64,000 nt of DNA from a virus. The stretch covers positions 1 to 64,000 of IMG/VR virus record IMGVR_UViG_3300020420_000008. The stretch is one strand, 5' to 3'. The notes under the pieces were generated by a model that saw only the letters and a list, made by a program, of their open reading frames with translations, did not search any database and was not told where the DNA came from. The translations under genes and the position numbers were made by a program. Positions within the stretch are counted from its first letter, which is position 1. Every line of letters starts with the position of its first letter. This document shows, piece after piece, positions 41,682 through 49,088 of this stretch.

Positions 41682-41683
41682 GA

Positions 41684-42385
41684 ATGACAACTTTTATATC
41701 TGCACCTTTTGGAAACTATTTAAAATTCAAGAATGCTACGAGTGTAACTGGAACTTGGACATATCAACCTCGTCCAGGATTACTGAAGCAAATATTCAAG
41801 ACACTTAGATATACAAACCAAGGGTGGAGAAATAAGCTAGGTTTAAGAAATGCTGGAATAAATTATGGATTGAAGAAAACTAATTCTAATGAAGTATTGA
41901 GTATTGCCGCCATTGACAAATATGATTGGATAAACTTAGACTCCATAATTCCTTCTAATCAGAATATTGAATTGAATATAAGTTGTCCTAATCTAGAAGT
42001 TCACCAAGATACCACAAATTTTAAAGGTTTTGATTTATGGACAAATAGAATAGCTAAGTGGTGTATCATTAAAGTTCCTCCTATCGCATCATACGAACTA
42101 TTAGATAAGATAGTAGATTTAGGATTTACACAGATACATGCTAGTAATACTCTACCAACTGACAAAGGTGGATTGAGTGGGAAGGTATTATTACCTTATA
42201 CTAAAAGAATTATTGAATATCTTAAATCTAAATATAATCATGTAGAAGTGATCGCTGGTGGTGGAATACAGAAATCTTGGCACGCCGAATATTATAAAAA
42301 TCTTGGTGCTGATCACATAAGTATAGGCACAGCCTGTTTTAATCCTTATAAAGTATGGAAAATTGTTAACAAAAATGACTTTTGA
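41684..42385 (+). CDS. pyrD: Dihydroorotate dehydrogenase-like protein
   Basis: 233 aa. ELNISCPN and IKVPP match the FMN/orotate-binding segments of DHODH. HASNTLPTDKGGLSGK and VIAGGGIQ...LGADHISIGTACF match the C-terminal FMN phosphate-binding part of the TIM barrel. Shorter than bacterial PyrD (about 310-340), missing the usual N-terminal extension. Would feed UMP synthesis. The catalytic base position is not certain from the sequence. Confidence 0.75.
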   Translation: MTTFISAPFGNYLKFKNATSVTGTWTYQPRPGLLKQIFKTLRYTNQGWRNKLGLRNAGINYGLKKTNSNEVLSIAAIDKYDWINLDSIIPSNQNIELNISCPNLEVHQDTTNFKGFDLWTNRIAKWCIIKVPPIASYELLDKIVDLGFTQIHASNTLPTDKGGLSGKVLLPYTKRIIEYLKSKYNHVEVIAGGGIQKSWHAEYYKNLGADHISIGTACFNPYKVWKIVNKNDF

Positions 42386-42584
42386 AATATTTTCAATTAT
42401 ATGTTTAATAGCAACAGTTGCTATTGTACCAATATACATGTGGTTACTATACAATATTAAAAACTCATGGACATCGAACTCACATGACACTCAAGGTGGT
42501 AGTATGACTATACTTGAAAATGAAAAAGAACCAAAAGTAACTTGGATGGATCCGATAATTAAGAAAAATGATAAAAGAATATAA
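42375..42584 (+). CDS. Single-span membrane protein, unknown
   Basis: 69 aa from ATG 42375, overlapping the DHODH-like gene by 11 bases. One membrane segment (FSIICLIATVAIVPIYMWLLY), then a polar tail. Unknown. Confidence 0.6.
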   Translation: MTFEIFSIICLIATVAIVPIYMWLLYNIKNSWTSNSHDTQGGSMTILENEKEPKVTWMDPIIKKNDKRI

Positions 42585-43104
42585 AGTAAATCTATCAGAA
42601 GAACAAGAAGGTTTTATTGAATGGGTGGTAAACGAAGTGGACTTTCCTTTGTATTCATTCTTCTCTACTCACTCTCATGGAAATATAAATCCAGTATTCG
42701 GGCACATACTTAGAACAAGAATTGATGATGAAAATAGTGATGAGTGGGGTGCATCAAACTCTGATTTTACACATAAGTTTGATAATATATTCATGGATTT
42801 TTGTAAAGAATATGATATAAAATGCAATAGAATACTTAGATCAGCAGTTAATTTCACAACACATCAACCTAGTGATTCTGAATATTTTATTCATCGTGAT
42901 CATAATTTTTCACATAAAAACTTTCTCATGTATTTAAATGAGTGGACTGGTGGTGGAACTCGGTTCTTTGATGATGAGAAAAAACTTATAAAAACAGTAG
43001 GGCCACAGAAATATAAGGCAATTGTAAGTGATGGTGAACTTCATACACAGGAATATTGTGATCCACATCAAATAAGGGTTGTCTTAGTAGTGACATTTAA
43101 CTAA
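42568..43104 (+). CDS. 2-oxoglutarate/Fe(II) oxygenase, prolyl hydroxylase-like
   Basis: 178 aa. HRD in FIHRDHNFSHKNF gives H-x-D, GGGTRFFDD is the characteristic strand, GELHTQEY holds the distal His and HQIRVVLVVTF ends with the 2OG-binding Arg. This is a complete P4H-type core. Substrate unknown. Second such enzyme in the window. Confidence 0.8.
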   Translation: MIKEYKVNLSEEQEGFIEWVVNEVDFPLYSFFSTHSHGNINPVFGHILRTRIDDENSDEWGASNSDFTHKFDNIFMDFCKEYDIKCNRILRSAVNFTTHQPSDSEYFIHRDHNFSHKNFLMYLNEWTGGGTRFFDDEKKLIKTVGPQKYKAIVSDGELHTQEYCDPHQIRVVLVVTFN

Positions 43105-43280
43105 TGCGAAGAAATAGAAAAGTAGATCCAAAAGACTATATAAAGATAAGAATAGAGCAACTAAAAGAAGAGCGAAAGAAATCTGAAGATAGAATGACTC
43201 AAATGTGGATATATAAAATAGTTAGTGAATTGCAATACGTTCTTCAGATAATGGAGAAAAGAAGTGATAGATTACCCTGA
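43104..43280 (+). CDS. Basic helical protein of 58 residues, unknown
   Basis: ATG 43104 shares a base with the upstream stop; TGA 43278-43280. Arg/Lys/Glu-rich helix. Overlaps the next gene by 17 bases. Confidence 0.6.
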   Translation: MRRNRKVDPKDYIKIRIEQLKEERKKSEDRMTQMWIYKIVSELQYVLQIMEKRSDRLP

Positions 43281-43509
43281 TGGTTTTAGCAACGAATGGA
43301 GAGAGTATATGACATATGATAAAACTACAGATCCAGATGCTGGACTAAAACTATATGACACAGAAGAAGCATTCAGTTTAGACTTTACTGCTAAGAAAAG
43401 AGAAGGCTTTACATCTACAACTGATCATGCCATGCGACATGAGATGCAAAGAATGGTTGATAAAATTAATGAACTTGAAAATAGAATAAAAGAATTGGAG
43501 AAAAAATGA
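43264..43509 (+). CDS. Small acidic protein with coiled-coil tail, unknown
   Basis: 81 aa from GTG 43264, with GGAGAAA upstream. C-terminal heptad pattern (MVDKINELENRIKELEKK). Unknown. Confidence 0.6.
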   Translation: MIDYPDGFSNEWREYMTYDKTTDPDAGLKLYDTEEAFSLDFTAKKREGFTSTTDHAMRHEMQRMVDKINELENRIKELEKK

Positions 43510-44120
43510 GTACTGCTTTTATAATTGGAAATGGACCTACAAGAAAAGGTATCGACTTGAACGATTTAGTAGGTAAAGGTGAACTATATGGATGCAATGC
43601 ACTCTATAGAGATTTTGATAAGTTTGATTATCTCGTAGTAATCGATGAACAGTTTAGAAAACTCATAGAAATGGGTGGTAAAGAAGGCTTCGTTGAAAAC
43701 ACTAAACTTATATTACCACCAGATGAAGAGTGTGTAGAAGAGACTACAGGTAGACGCTCAAATGCAGGTATGAATGCTATGAAAGAAGCTATAAAGCGTG
43801 GTGCTGAAAAACTATTTTGCTTAGGCTTTGATTTTGTTTTAGTAGACGAAGAGCAAAACACAGATAACATATATAAAGGTACTGAAGGTTACGGCGAAGA
43901 AACTCATGCTACATATGAGGACAGTAAGCATAGAGTAAATTATCTAAACTGGTTCATGAAAAATAATCCTAATGTTAGATTTACTTTTGTTATTCCTGAA
44001 GCAACTCAGTTGTTCAATATTGGTTTAGATTTAGATAATTGTTTTGGTATGTCAATTGTTAATTTTAACAAACACTACGGAGAACAGGTAGTTGTGGAAG
44101 AGGCTAAAGAAGCGAGTTAG
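43506..44120 (+). CDS. Sialyltransferase/DUF115-like sugar transferase
   Basis: 204 aa. Begins AFIIGNGPTRKGIDLNDL...YGCNALYRDFDKFDYLVVID. This matches the nucleotide-binding N-terminal pattern of GT42-type sialyltransferases and related DUF115 proteins, which use CMP-activated nonulosonate or Kdo-like sugars. The remainder is less conserved and shorter than full GT42 enzymes. Function inferred at fold level only. Confidence 0.55.
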   Translation: MSTAFIIGNGPTRKGIDLNDLVGKGELYGCNALYRDFDKFDYLVVIDEQFRKLIEMGGKEGFVENTKLILPPDEECVEETTGRRSNAGMNAMKEAIKRGAEKLFCLGFDFVLVDEEQNTDNIYKGTEGYGEETHATYEDSKHRVNYLNWFMKNNPNVRFTFVIPEATQLFNIGLDLDNCFGMSIVNFNKHYGEQVVVEEAKEAS

Positions 44121-44307
44121 AAGTTTATGGAATGTTGATACTATTATCGACATTGTAGTTGACTTTTTATTATTAGTTCTTGATGTTATTACTTCACCTA
44201 TATTAATTGTAATAAGAATATTACGACACTTTTTTAATAACTGGATAAAAGAAAAAATTAAAAAAGCTTTGAAATGGTTCGCTCATAAAGTTCTGCGATT
44301 ACCATAA
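44092..44307 (+). CDS. Basic membrane protein, unknown
   Basis: 71 aa from a TTG at 44092 with a GGAGAACAGG region upstream. Arg-rich start, one long hydrophobic segment (IIDIVVDFLLLVLDVITSPILIVI), basic amphipathic end. Holin-like in composition but unplaced. Confidence 0.5.
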   Translation: MWKRLKKRVRSLWNVDTIIDIVVDFLLLVLDVITSPILIVIRILRHFFNNWIKEKIKKALKWFAHKVLRLP

Positions 44308-44313
44308 TAACTA

Positions 44314-44490
44314 ATGCTAGTACATCAGGTAAAAGAATCACCACAATTAAAAAAACTACTATTCAAACTAACTATGCTATCAGCACTGGTTTGTTTTATC
44401 TTGACAAAGCTACATGAATGGCTTATACTAGATATAGAGCAAAAATGGTTGCTACAATTAATTGATTATATTATGAGAGGTAATTTATGA
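44314..44490 (+). CDS. Membrane protein of 58 residues, unknown
   Basis: ATG 44314 to TGA 44488-44490, overlapping the next start. One hydrophobic segment (LLFKLTMLSALVCFILTKL). No recognised family. Confidence 0.5.
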   Translation: MLVHQVKESPQLKKLLFKLTMLSALVCFILTKLHEWLILDIEQKWLLQLIDYIMRGNL

Positions 44491-45041
44491 ATATATTTTA
44501 TTTAGATGAAGATCCAGTGAAGTGTGCTAGAATGCATGTCGATAAACATGTTGTAAAAATGATTGTAGAGTATGCACAACTTCTATCTACAGCACATAGA
44601 GTTCTAGATGGTAAAGAGACTATAGAACTATCTAAAAATGGACGTAAAATAAAAAGATATAGATTTACTAATAACTACAAAGAAGCTACTTACTACCTTG
44701 CTTGCCACGTTAGTCACCCATCAGCCGTATGGGCTAGACAATCATCTCTGAACTACAGATGGTTATATAATTTGTTTGTTGCATTGTGTGATGAGTACAC
44801 GTATCGATATGGCAAAAGACACTCTACAGATGAAAAACTTAGAGTTGCTCTAGCTATGAAACCTATAAATATACCAGAGAAAGCATTTACACAACCCACA
44901 CCTGCGATGAGTCATTATCCAGATTGTATAGTTGAAGGCGACTCACTGAAGTCATATCATAACTATTACATAGAAGCTAAAAACTCATTTGCAAAGTGGA
45001 CAAAAAGAAGTGTCCCATCATGGTATCAATTCGCCCATTAA
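44487..45041 (+). CDS. Conserved T4-like phage protein, unknown
   Basis: 184 aa. NIFYLDEDPVKCARMHVDKHVVKMIVEYAQLLSTAHR, HPSAVWARQS and KSYHNYYIEAKNSFAKWTKR are features of a family conserved in T4-like phages with, to my knowledge, no proven function. All-helical, with many His and Tyr. Overlaps the Fe-S assembly gene by 22 bases. Confidence 0.8.
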   Translation: MNIFYLDEDPVKCARMHVDKHVVKMIVEYAQLLSTAHRVLDGKETIELSKNGRKIKRYRFTNNYKEATYYLACHVSHPSAVWARQSSLNYRWLYNLFVALCDEYTYRYGKRHSTDEKLRVALAMKPINIPEKAFTQPTPAMSHYPDCIVEGDSLKSYHNYYIEAKNSFAKWTKRSVPSWYQFAH

Positions 45042-45337
45042 CACAAAAAGTTATAGACGCTTTACGTTGCGTTCATGATCCAGAAATACCCAATATAAGT
45101 GTTCTGGATCTTGGACTTATATATGAGTTAGAAGTTACAGAAGATGGTGATGTTTACATTCAACACACCCTAACAAGTATGATGTGTCCTTTTGCGGATC
45201 AAATCTGCAAGGATATAGAAGAAGCACCTAAAGGTGTTGTCGGTGTAAAATCTGTAAAGAGAGAATTAGTTTTCAATCCACCATTCACTATGGACATGGT
45301 ACCAGAAGATACTAAAATTATAATGGGGTGGGCATGA
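45020..45337 (+). CDS. MIP18/SufT-type Fe-S assembly protein
   Basis: 105 aa from ATG 45020; an in-frame GTG at 44996 is the alternative. ALRCVHDPEIPNISVLDLGLIYELEV and LTSMMCPFADQI are the DUF59 (MIP18/PaaD/SufT) signatures. FNPPFTMDMVPEDTKI follows the DPPW-type motif. Acts in iron-sulphur cluster maturation. Overlaps the IscA-type gene (ATGA), forming a pair. Confidence 0.85.
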   Translation: MVSIRPLTQKVIDALRCVHDPEIPNISVLDLGLIYELEVTEDGDVYIQHTLTSMMCPFADQICKDIEEAPKGVVGVKSVKRELVFNPPFTMDMVPEDTKIIMGWA

Positions 45338-45615
45338 TAGAACTAACAGAACGAGCAACAGAATATCTTAAAAAAGTTGGTAAGCCTAATGTATCACTTA
45401 CTGTAAAAGGTGGGGGTTGTTCAGGTTTTCAGTATGAATGGGGAACAACAGATGAACCAGCTACAGTTGCTAATCTATGGTTAAATCCTATCGCAGAGAT
45501 GTTTGTATTTGGTTGTACTATAGATTACGTAGAAGAACTTGGTGGTAGCTATTTAAAAGTAATTAACCCAAATGCAAAGGCGAGTTGCGGTTGTGGCGAG
45601 TCTTTCGCTGTATAA
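45334..45615 (+). CDS. A-type Fe-S carrier (HesB/IscA/ErpA family)
   Basis: 93 aa. The three conserved Cys are present: GGGCSGFQYEW and ASCGCGESF. Carries or transfers Fe-S clusters. Known as an auxiliary gene (hesB-like) in marine T4-like phages. With the SufT-type protein it could support Fe-S demand during infection. Confidence 0.92.
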   Translation: MIELTERATEYLKKVGKPNVSLTVKGGGCSGFQYEWGTTDEPATVANLWLNPIAEMFVFGCTIDYVEELGGSYLKVINPNAKASCGCGESFAV

Positions 45616-45618
45616 ATA
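45611..45618 (+). promoter_or_regulatory. T4-type late promoter box
   Basis: TATAAATA overlapping the iscA-type stop codon, 24 bases before the ATG at 45643. Confidence 0.65.
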
Positions 45619-45642
45619 CATTGTGATGAACAAGGAGCATTA

Positions 45643-45978
45643 ATGCCTTTATATACATTTATGAACAAAGACACAGATGAAGTCTTTACAGAAATGATGT
45701 CTATCTCTCAGAGAGAAGAATATCTTTCGCAAAACCCAAACATCAGCCAAAAAATAGTGACAGTTAATATGATTAGTGGAAGCGGATTAAAGAATGATAA
45801 CGGTTGGAAAGAAAACCTCTCCCGTATTGCAGAAGCACACCCTAACTCAGCATTGAATGATAAGCTTGGTGGTAGAACTACCAAACATGCTAAAGCTATG
45901 TCAACACTAGAAAAACATGGAGTAAGAAAAGGGACTTATTCTAACATAAAGGAGAAGCCATTGTCAGCAAACGATTAA
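45643..45978 (+). CDS. Conserved T4-like late protein, unknown
   Basis: 111 aa. MPLYTFMNKDTDEVF, MSISQREEYLSQNP and GWKENLSRIAEAHPNSAL recall a family next to phoH in T4-like cyanophages. The N-terminus resembles a zinc-ribbon fold that has lost its Cys. Ribosome site AAGGAG and late box upstream. Possibly virion-associated. Confidence 0.7.
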   Translation: MPLYTFMNKDTDEVFTEMMSISQREEYLSQNPNISQKIVTVNMISGSGLKNDNGWKENLSRIAEAHPNSALNDKLGGRTTKHAKAMSTLEKHGVRKGTYSNIKEKPLSAND

Positions 45979-45990
45979 CAAGGAGAATCC

Positions 45991-46731
45991 ATGTCAAACA
46001 ATCTCTCATATTTTCAAAATAATATTGTACCATTAACGAATAAACAAAAGAGAAAGCTAAAAAGAGTAAATACGGGTTTAAGAATAAAAGAAATAGAACC
46101 CATGACGAAAACGCAAGAGAGAGTATTTAATTCATATTATAGTGGTAAAAATATAATGTGTCATGGTGTAGCAGGAACAGGTAAAACATTTATCGCAACA
46201 TATCTAGCAACACAAGAAGTATTGAGTAATTATAATGACACACGTAGTTTACATATCATACGAAGTGTAGTACCAACAAGAGACATGGGATTTCTTCCTG
46301 GTAATCAAAGAGAGAAATCAAAAGTATACGAAGCACCTTACTATTCAATCTTTACTGAACTGTTTGAAAGAGGTGATGCTTATGAGATACTCAAAGGGCG
46401 TGAGCAAGTATACTTTACAACAACATCTTTCATAAGAGGCTTGACTATTAATGATGCGGTTGTTATAGTAGATGAATGTCAGAATATGACATATCATGAG
46501 TTAGATAGTATAATCACACGATTAGGTGATAATTGTAAAATAGTATTTTGTGGTGATTTTAGACAAAGCGATTTTAGATTTCAAGATGAACGAGAAGGTG
46601 TCTTAGAATTTATGAAAGTTATTAAAAGAATGAAGTCATTTGATTTTATAGAATTTGATAAACATGACATTGTAAGGAGTGATTTGGTGAAAGAATATAT
46701 TATTTCGAAACTCGATCTTGGAATGAGTTGA
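45991..46731 (+). CDS. phoH: PhoH-like ATPase
   Basis: 246 aa. Walker A GVAGTGKT near residue 60 and Walker B VVIVDECQN near 155, as in the PhoH/helicase superfamily 1-like ATPases. Common in marine phages; actual function (RNA-related NTPase or phosphate-stress protein) unsettled. AGGAGA ribosome site. Confidence 0.93.
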   Translation: MSNNLSYFQNNIVPLTNKQKRKLKRVNTGLRIKEIEPMTKTQERVFNSYYSGKNIMCHGVAGTGKTFIATYLATQEVLSNYNDTRSLHIIRSVVPTRDMGFLPGNQREKSKVYEAPYYSIFTELFERGDAYEILKGREQVYFTTTSFIRGLTINDAVVIVDECQNMTYHELDSIITRLGDNCKIVFCGDFRQSDFRFQDEREGVLEFMKVIKRMKSFDFIEFDKHDIVRSDLVKEYIISKLDLGMS

Positions 46732-47396
46732 CGTTTACTCATTTAGGAATCGACATACCTGAAATTAACACTGAAACAATAGATGGTAAAAGATACTATG
46801 TAACACCTACAGGTGAGAAGTATCCATCTATAACGACAGTATTAGGGCATTTCAATAAGAAAGCTATTTACGAGTGGAGACAAAGAGTTGGTGAAAAAGA
46901 AGCTAACAAAGTCTCCACTCAAGCATCACGCCGAGGCACTAAGGTGCATCAGATGTGTGAAGATTTTATCAACAATGAACTTGATGAAAAGAAGTTCATG
47001 CCTTCTGATAGAGAAACTTTTAGCACTATAAAAGATACACTCTCCGAGAATATAAATAATGTTAGAGTTCAAGAAGCTACCCTTTATTCAGATTATTTAA
47101 GAGTCGCTGGACGGGTAGATTGTATCGCTGAGTGGAATAATAGGCTTTCCGTCATCGACTTTAAGACTTCCAGAAAACTTAAAAAGAAAGAGTATATTAC
47201 GAATTATTTTCAACAAGGTTCTGCCTATTGTGTTATGTATGAAGAAAGAACAAAAACACCAATCGATCAAGTTGTAATAGTCATAGCAGTAGATGGTGAA
47301 AGTCCTCAGATATTTATAGAAAAGAGAGACAACTGGATACTATCTACACAAAAAAAGATAAAATTATATGGAGAATATTATGATAAAATATCTTAG
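46728..47396 (+). CDS. PD-(D/E)XK exonuclease
   Basis: 222 aa from a TTG at 46728 in a TTGA overlap with phoH. RRGTKVHQMCEDFI, GRVDCIAEW, and IDFKTSRK (D-x-K of the nuclease core) followed by YFQQGSAYCVMYEE form a complete Cas4/RecB-like nuclease domain. Likely the exonuclease seen next to phoH-type genes in T4-like marine phages. Confidence 0.85.
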   Translation: MTFTHLGIDIPEINTETIDGKRYYVTPTGEKYPSITTVLGHFNKKAIYEWRQRVGEKEANKVSTQASRRGTKVHQMCEDFINNELDEKKFMPSDRETFSTIKDTLSENINNVRVQEATLYSDYLRVAGRVDCIAEWNNRLSVIDFKTSRKLKKKEYITNYFQQGSAYCVMYEERTKTPIDQVVIVIAVDGESPQIFIEKRDNWILSTQKKIKLYGEYYDKIS

Positions 47397-47754
47397 TTTA
47401 TTAGTGTTTATGTTATATGTTAGTTGTGGCACTATGTCGTGGGGCGATCATCAACCTTTATTAGAATCACGACACAAAATGTTTGAAAAAGGCGAAACAA
47501 CAAATTCACAAAAACCAGTTGTATGTCAGCACCCTGATTTAATTTTACATACACTTACACAAGACTGGCAAGAAGCACCTATCATGAGATGGGATAATGT
47601 CTCTGTACGTGAGAATGGTGAATTAATGAATACTACAATAGGATTTGGTTTAAATAAACAAACTGGCACATGGAGTTTAGTAGAGTTTATAAGTGAAGAT
47701 TGGGCTTGTATTATAGCGAATGGTTGGGGATTTACAGTTTTTACACCAGAATAA
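47380..47754 (+). CDS. Probable lipoprotein, unknown
   Basis: 124 aa from ATG 47380 with GGAGA upstream. Signal peptide ends in LYVSC, a possible lipobox (Cys16). Mature part has Trp-rich beta sequence and two further Cys. Last gene before the RNA transcription unit. Confidence 0.6.
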   Translation: MIKYLSLLVFMLYVSCGTMSWGDHQPLLESRHKMFEKGETTNSQKPVVCQHPDLILHTLTQDWQEAPIMRWDNVSVRENGELMNTTIGFGLNKQTGTWSLVEFISEDWACIIANGWGFTVFTPE

Positions 47755-47772
47755 AATAAATAAAAAAAGTAC

Positions 47773-47804
47773 TTGACGAATCACGAATCAATATGCTATA
47801 AATA
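47773..47804 (+). promoter_or_regulatory. Promoter of the tmRNA/tRNA unit
   Basis: TTGACG 47773-47778, 18-base spacer with TG extension, TATAAATA 47797-47804. As at 39955, the -10 is at the same time a full late box, so the unit could be transcribed both early and late. Predicted +1 near 47809. Confidence 0.7.
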
Positions 47805-47808
47805 AAGA

Positions 47809-48145
47809 GTTCGTTGAGACTAAGATGAAACTAGACTGGACATGGGGGCGGTACCCATCACCTCCACCAAGAGTACTTGCTCAGTACAACGCCTTCGTAG
47901 CTTCACAAGAGACAGTTCTTGAGACAGTTCGATGAAGACAAGAGTGGTAAGACACTTTAGAGTTTTTTGATAGTGGCGTATCAACAAGTATTCCTGTGGG
48001 GGTGAAATAGGATCGACAGGTAGGTAGTAGGTTAGTGGAGAACATTAAACTAAATGCAAACGATGATTTTGCACCTGTGGATTACGCACTAGCGGCTTAA
48101 TCGCACCGAGTTTAGAGAGTGTACTTGGGAACAGAAACACTCTCA
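47809..48145 (+). ncRNA. ssrA: Circularly permuted (two-piece) tmRNA
   Basis: The acceptor piece comes first and ends with CACCTCC-A-CCA at 47859-47869; its T-arm is ATGGG 47842-47846 / CCCAT 47854-47858. The coding piece starts at 47998 with GGGGGTG, which pairs along 7 bp with CACCTCC. The intervening RNA is closed by GAGTACTTG 47871-47879 / CAAGTATTC 47985-47993, stacking on the acceptor stem. The tag reading frame is 48056-48100: ANDDFAPVDYALAA then TAA. It ends in LAA, the ClpXP-type signal. A tag-distal stem (GAGAGTGT/ACACTCTC) lies before the tRNA. Ends of the mature pieces are estimates. The T-loop lacks the usual TTC. Confidence 0.88.
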
Positions 48146-48153
48146 CAGAATTT

Positions 48154-48227
48154 GCGAGTGTAGTATAATGGCATTATTTCTAGTTACCAACTAGAAGACA
48201 GAGGTTCGAATCCTCTCATTCGCTCCA
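48154..48227 (+). tRNA. tRNA-Gly, anticodon ACC
   Basis: Acceptor GCGAGTG 48154-48160 pairs with CATTCGC 48217-48223; discriminator T and encoded CCA end at 48227. Anticodon stem TCTAG/CTAGA encloses loop TTACCAA with ACC at 48186-48188. T-arm AGAGG/CCTCT has the canonical TTCGAAT loop. G1-C72, C2-G71, U73, C35 and C36 are glycine identity elements. The D stem is short (about 3 bp). ACC reads GGT, the dominant Gly codon here. Confidence 0.92.
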
Positions 48228-48229
48228 AG

Positions 48230-48460
48230 TTTTACTCCGACGGGAGTAAAAGTGGTGCAAGGAAGAGTCCTGATGACAAGAGGGACAAACTTGACTACTT
48301 AGGGGTGGTACCCAGGATTTGAAAAACGAATACTTAGAAATAAGGGCTAGTTTAACAAGTTCACATCATCATACCAGATGAAAGTAGGTTCTGGCATAAA
48401 TGGAAGATATGCTATCTTGTGATGTCAGTTGAGGGTAAAAGCGAGTCCCTCCCACACTAA
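48230..48460 (+). ncRNA. Structured RNA of unknown type downstream of tRNA-Gly
   Basis: No convincing ORF. Inverted repeats seen: TTTTACTCC 48230-48238 / GGAGTAAAA 48243-48251 (perfect, GACG loop), ACATCA 48363-48368 / TGATGT 48420-48425 enclosing two hairpins (CCAGA/TCTGG and AAGATA/TATCTT), and GAGGG 48431-48435 / CCCTC 48447-48451. It lies in the same transcript as tmRNA and tRNA and before the terminator. I could not match it to RNase P, 6S or group I intron cores. Confidence 0.5.
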
Positions 48461-48465
48461 ATTTA

Positions 48466-48500
48466 AAAAGGTATTAGAAGCAGTTCTGATACCTTTTTTT
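48466..48500 (+). terminator. Intrinsic terminator of the RNA unit
   Basis: GGTATTAGAA 48470-48479 pairs with TTCTGATACC 48484-48493 (one T-G wobble), loop GCAG, flanked by an A-run and followed by seven T. Confidence 0.93.
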
Positions 48501-48502
48501 AT

Positions 48503-48510
48503 TATAAATA
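48503..48510 (+). promoter_or_regulatory. T4-type late promoter box
   Basis: TATAAATA immediately after the terminator and 83 bases before the ATG at 48594. Confidence 0.7.
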
Positions 48511-48593
48511 CTAGTAGATTGTATTATATCATTACGTATCGTGACATTTAAGATTGTTTCATTATAATCGTTTTAATTAGTCAAGGTAAAGTA

Positions 48594-49088
48594 ATGATAG
48601 ATCCAATATCAGCAATGGCTGTAGCAGGCACCGCATTCTCAGCAATCAAGAAAGGCATACAACTAGGTAAAGATGTAGAGTCTATGTATGGTGATATAGG
48701 TAGATGGATGGGTGCAATCTCTGATGTTAATCAGGCAGAGAAGAATGCAAAGAATCCGCCATTCTATAAAAAGGTGTTTAGTGGTTCATCGATAGAAGAA
48801 GAGGCTATGAATGCCTTTGCCGCCAAGAAAAAGGCAGAGGAGATGGAATATGAACTGAAACAATATATTATGTTTACACATGGGGCATCTGCATGGGACG
48901 AACTGATTCGTATGCAAGGTAAGATACGTAAAGAACGTCAAGAGATGATTTATGCAAGAGAAAAGCAAAGAGAAAAAATAGTTAATATTATCATATGCAC
49001 TATAGGTATAGGAATTATAGTAGCACTACTAGGTTGGTTCGCATGGTTCGTTTTTCAAACAAGTTACTTATTCGCAGGCTTTCGCTAA
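48594..49088 (+). CDS. Conserved protein with C-terminal membrane helix, unknown
   Basis: 164 aa. N-terminal MIDPISAMAVAGTAFSAIKKGI and a central charged helix recall a family in T4-like marine phages. C-terminal membrane segment (IIICTIGIGIIVALLGWFAWFVF). Late box and AAGGTAAAG ribosome site upstream. Possibly a virion-associated or lysis-related membrane protein. Confidence 0.7.
   Translation: MIDPISAMAVAGTAFSAIKKGIQLGKDVESMYGDIGRWMGAISDVNQAEKNAKNPPFYKKVFSGSSIEEEAMNAFAAKKKAEEMEYELKQYIMFTHGASAWDELIRMQGKIRKERQEMIYAREKQREKIVNIIICTIGIGIIVALLGWFAWFVFQTSYLFAGFR

Noticed and set aside
48250-48340. AGGAAGAGTCC-type sequence considered as RNase P RNA
   Set aside because: Only a few bases match the P4 strand and the matching 3' strand (ACAGAA...) is absent.
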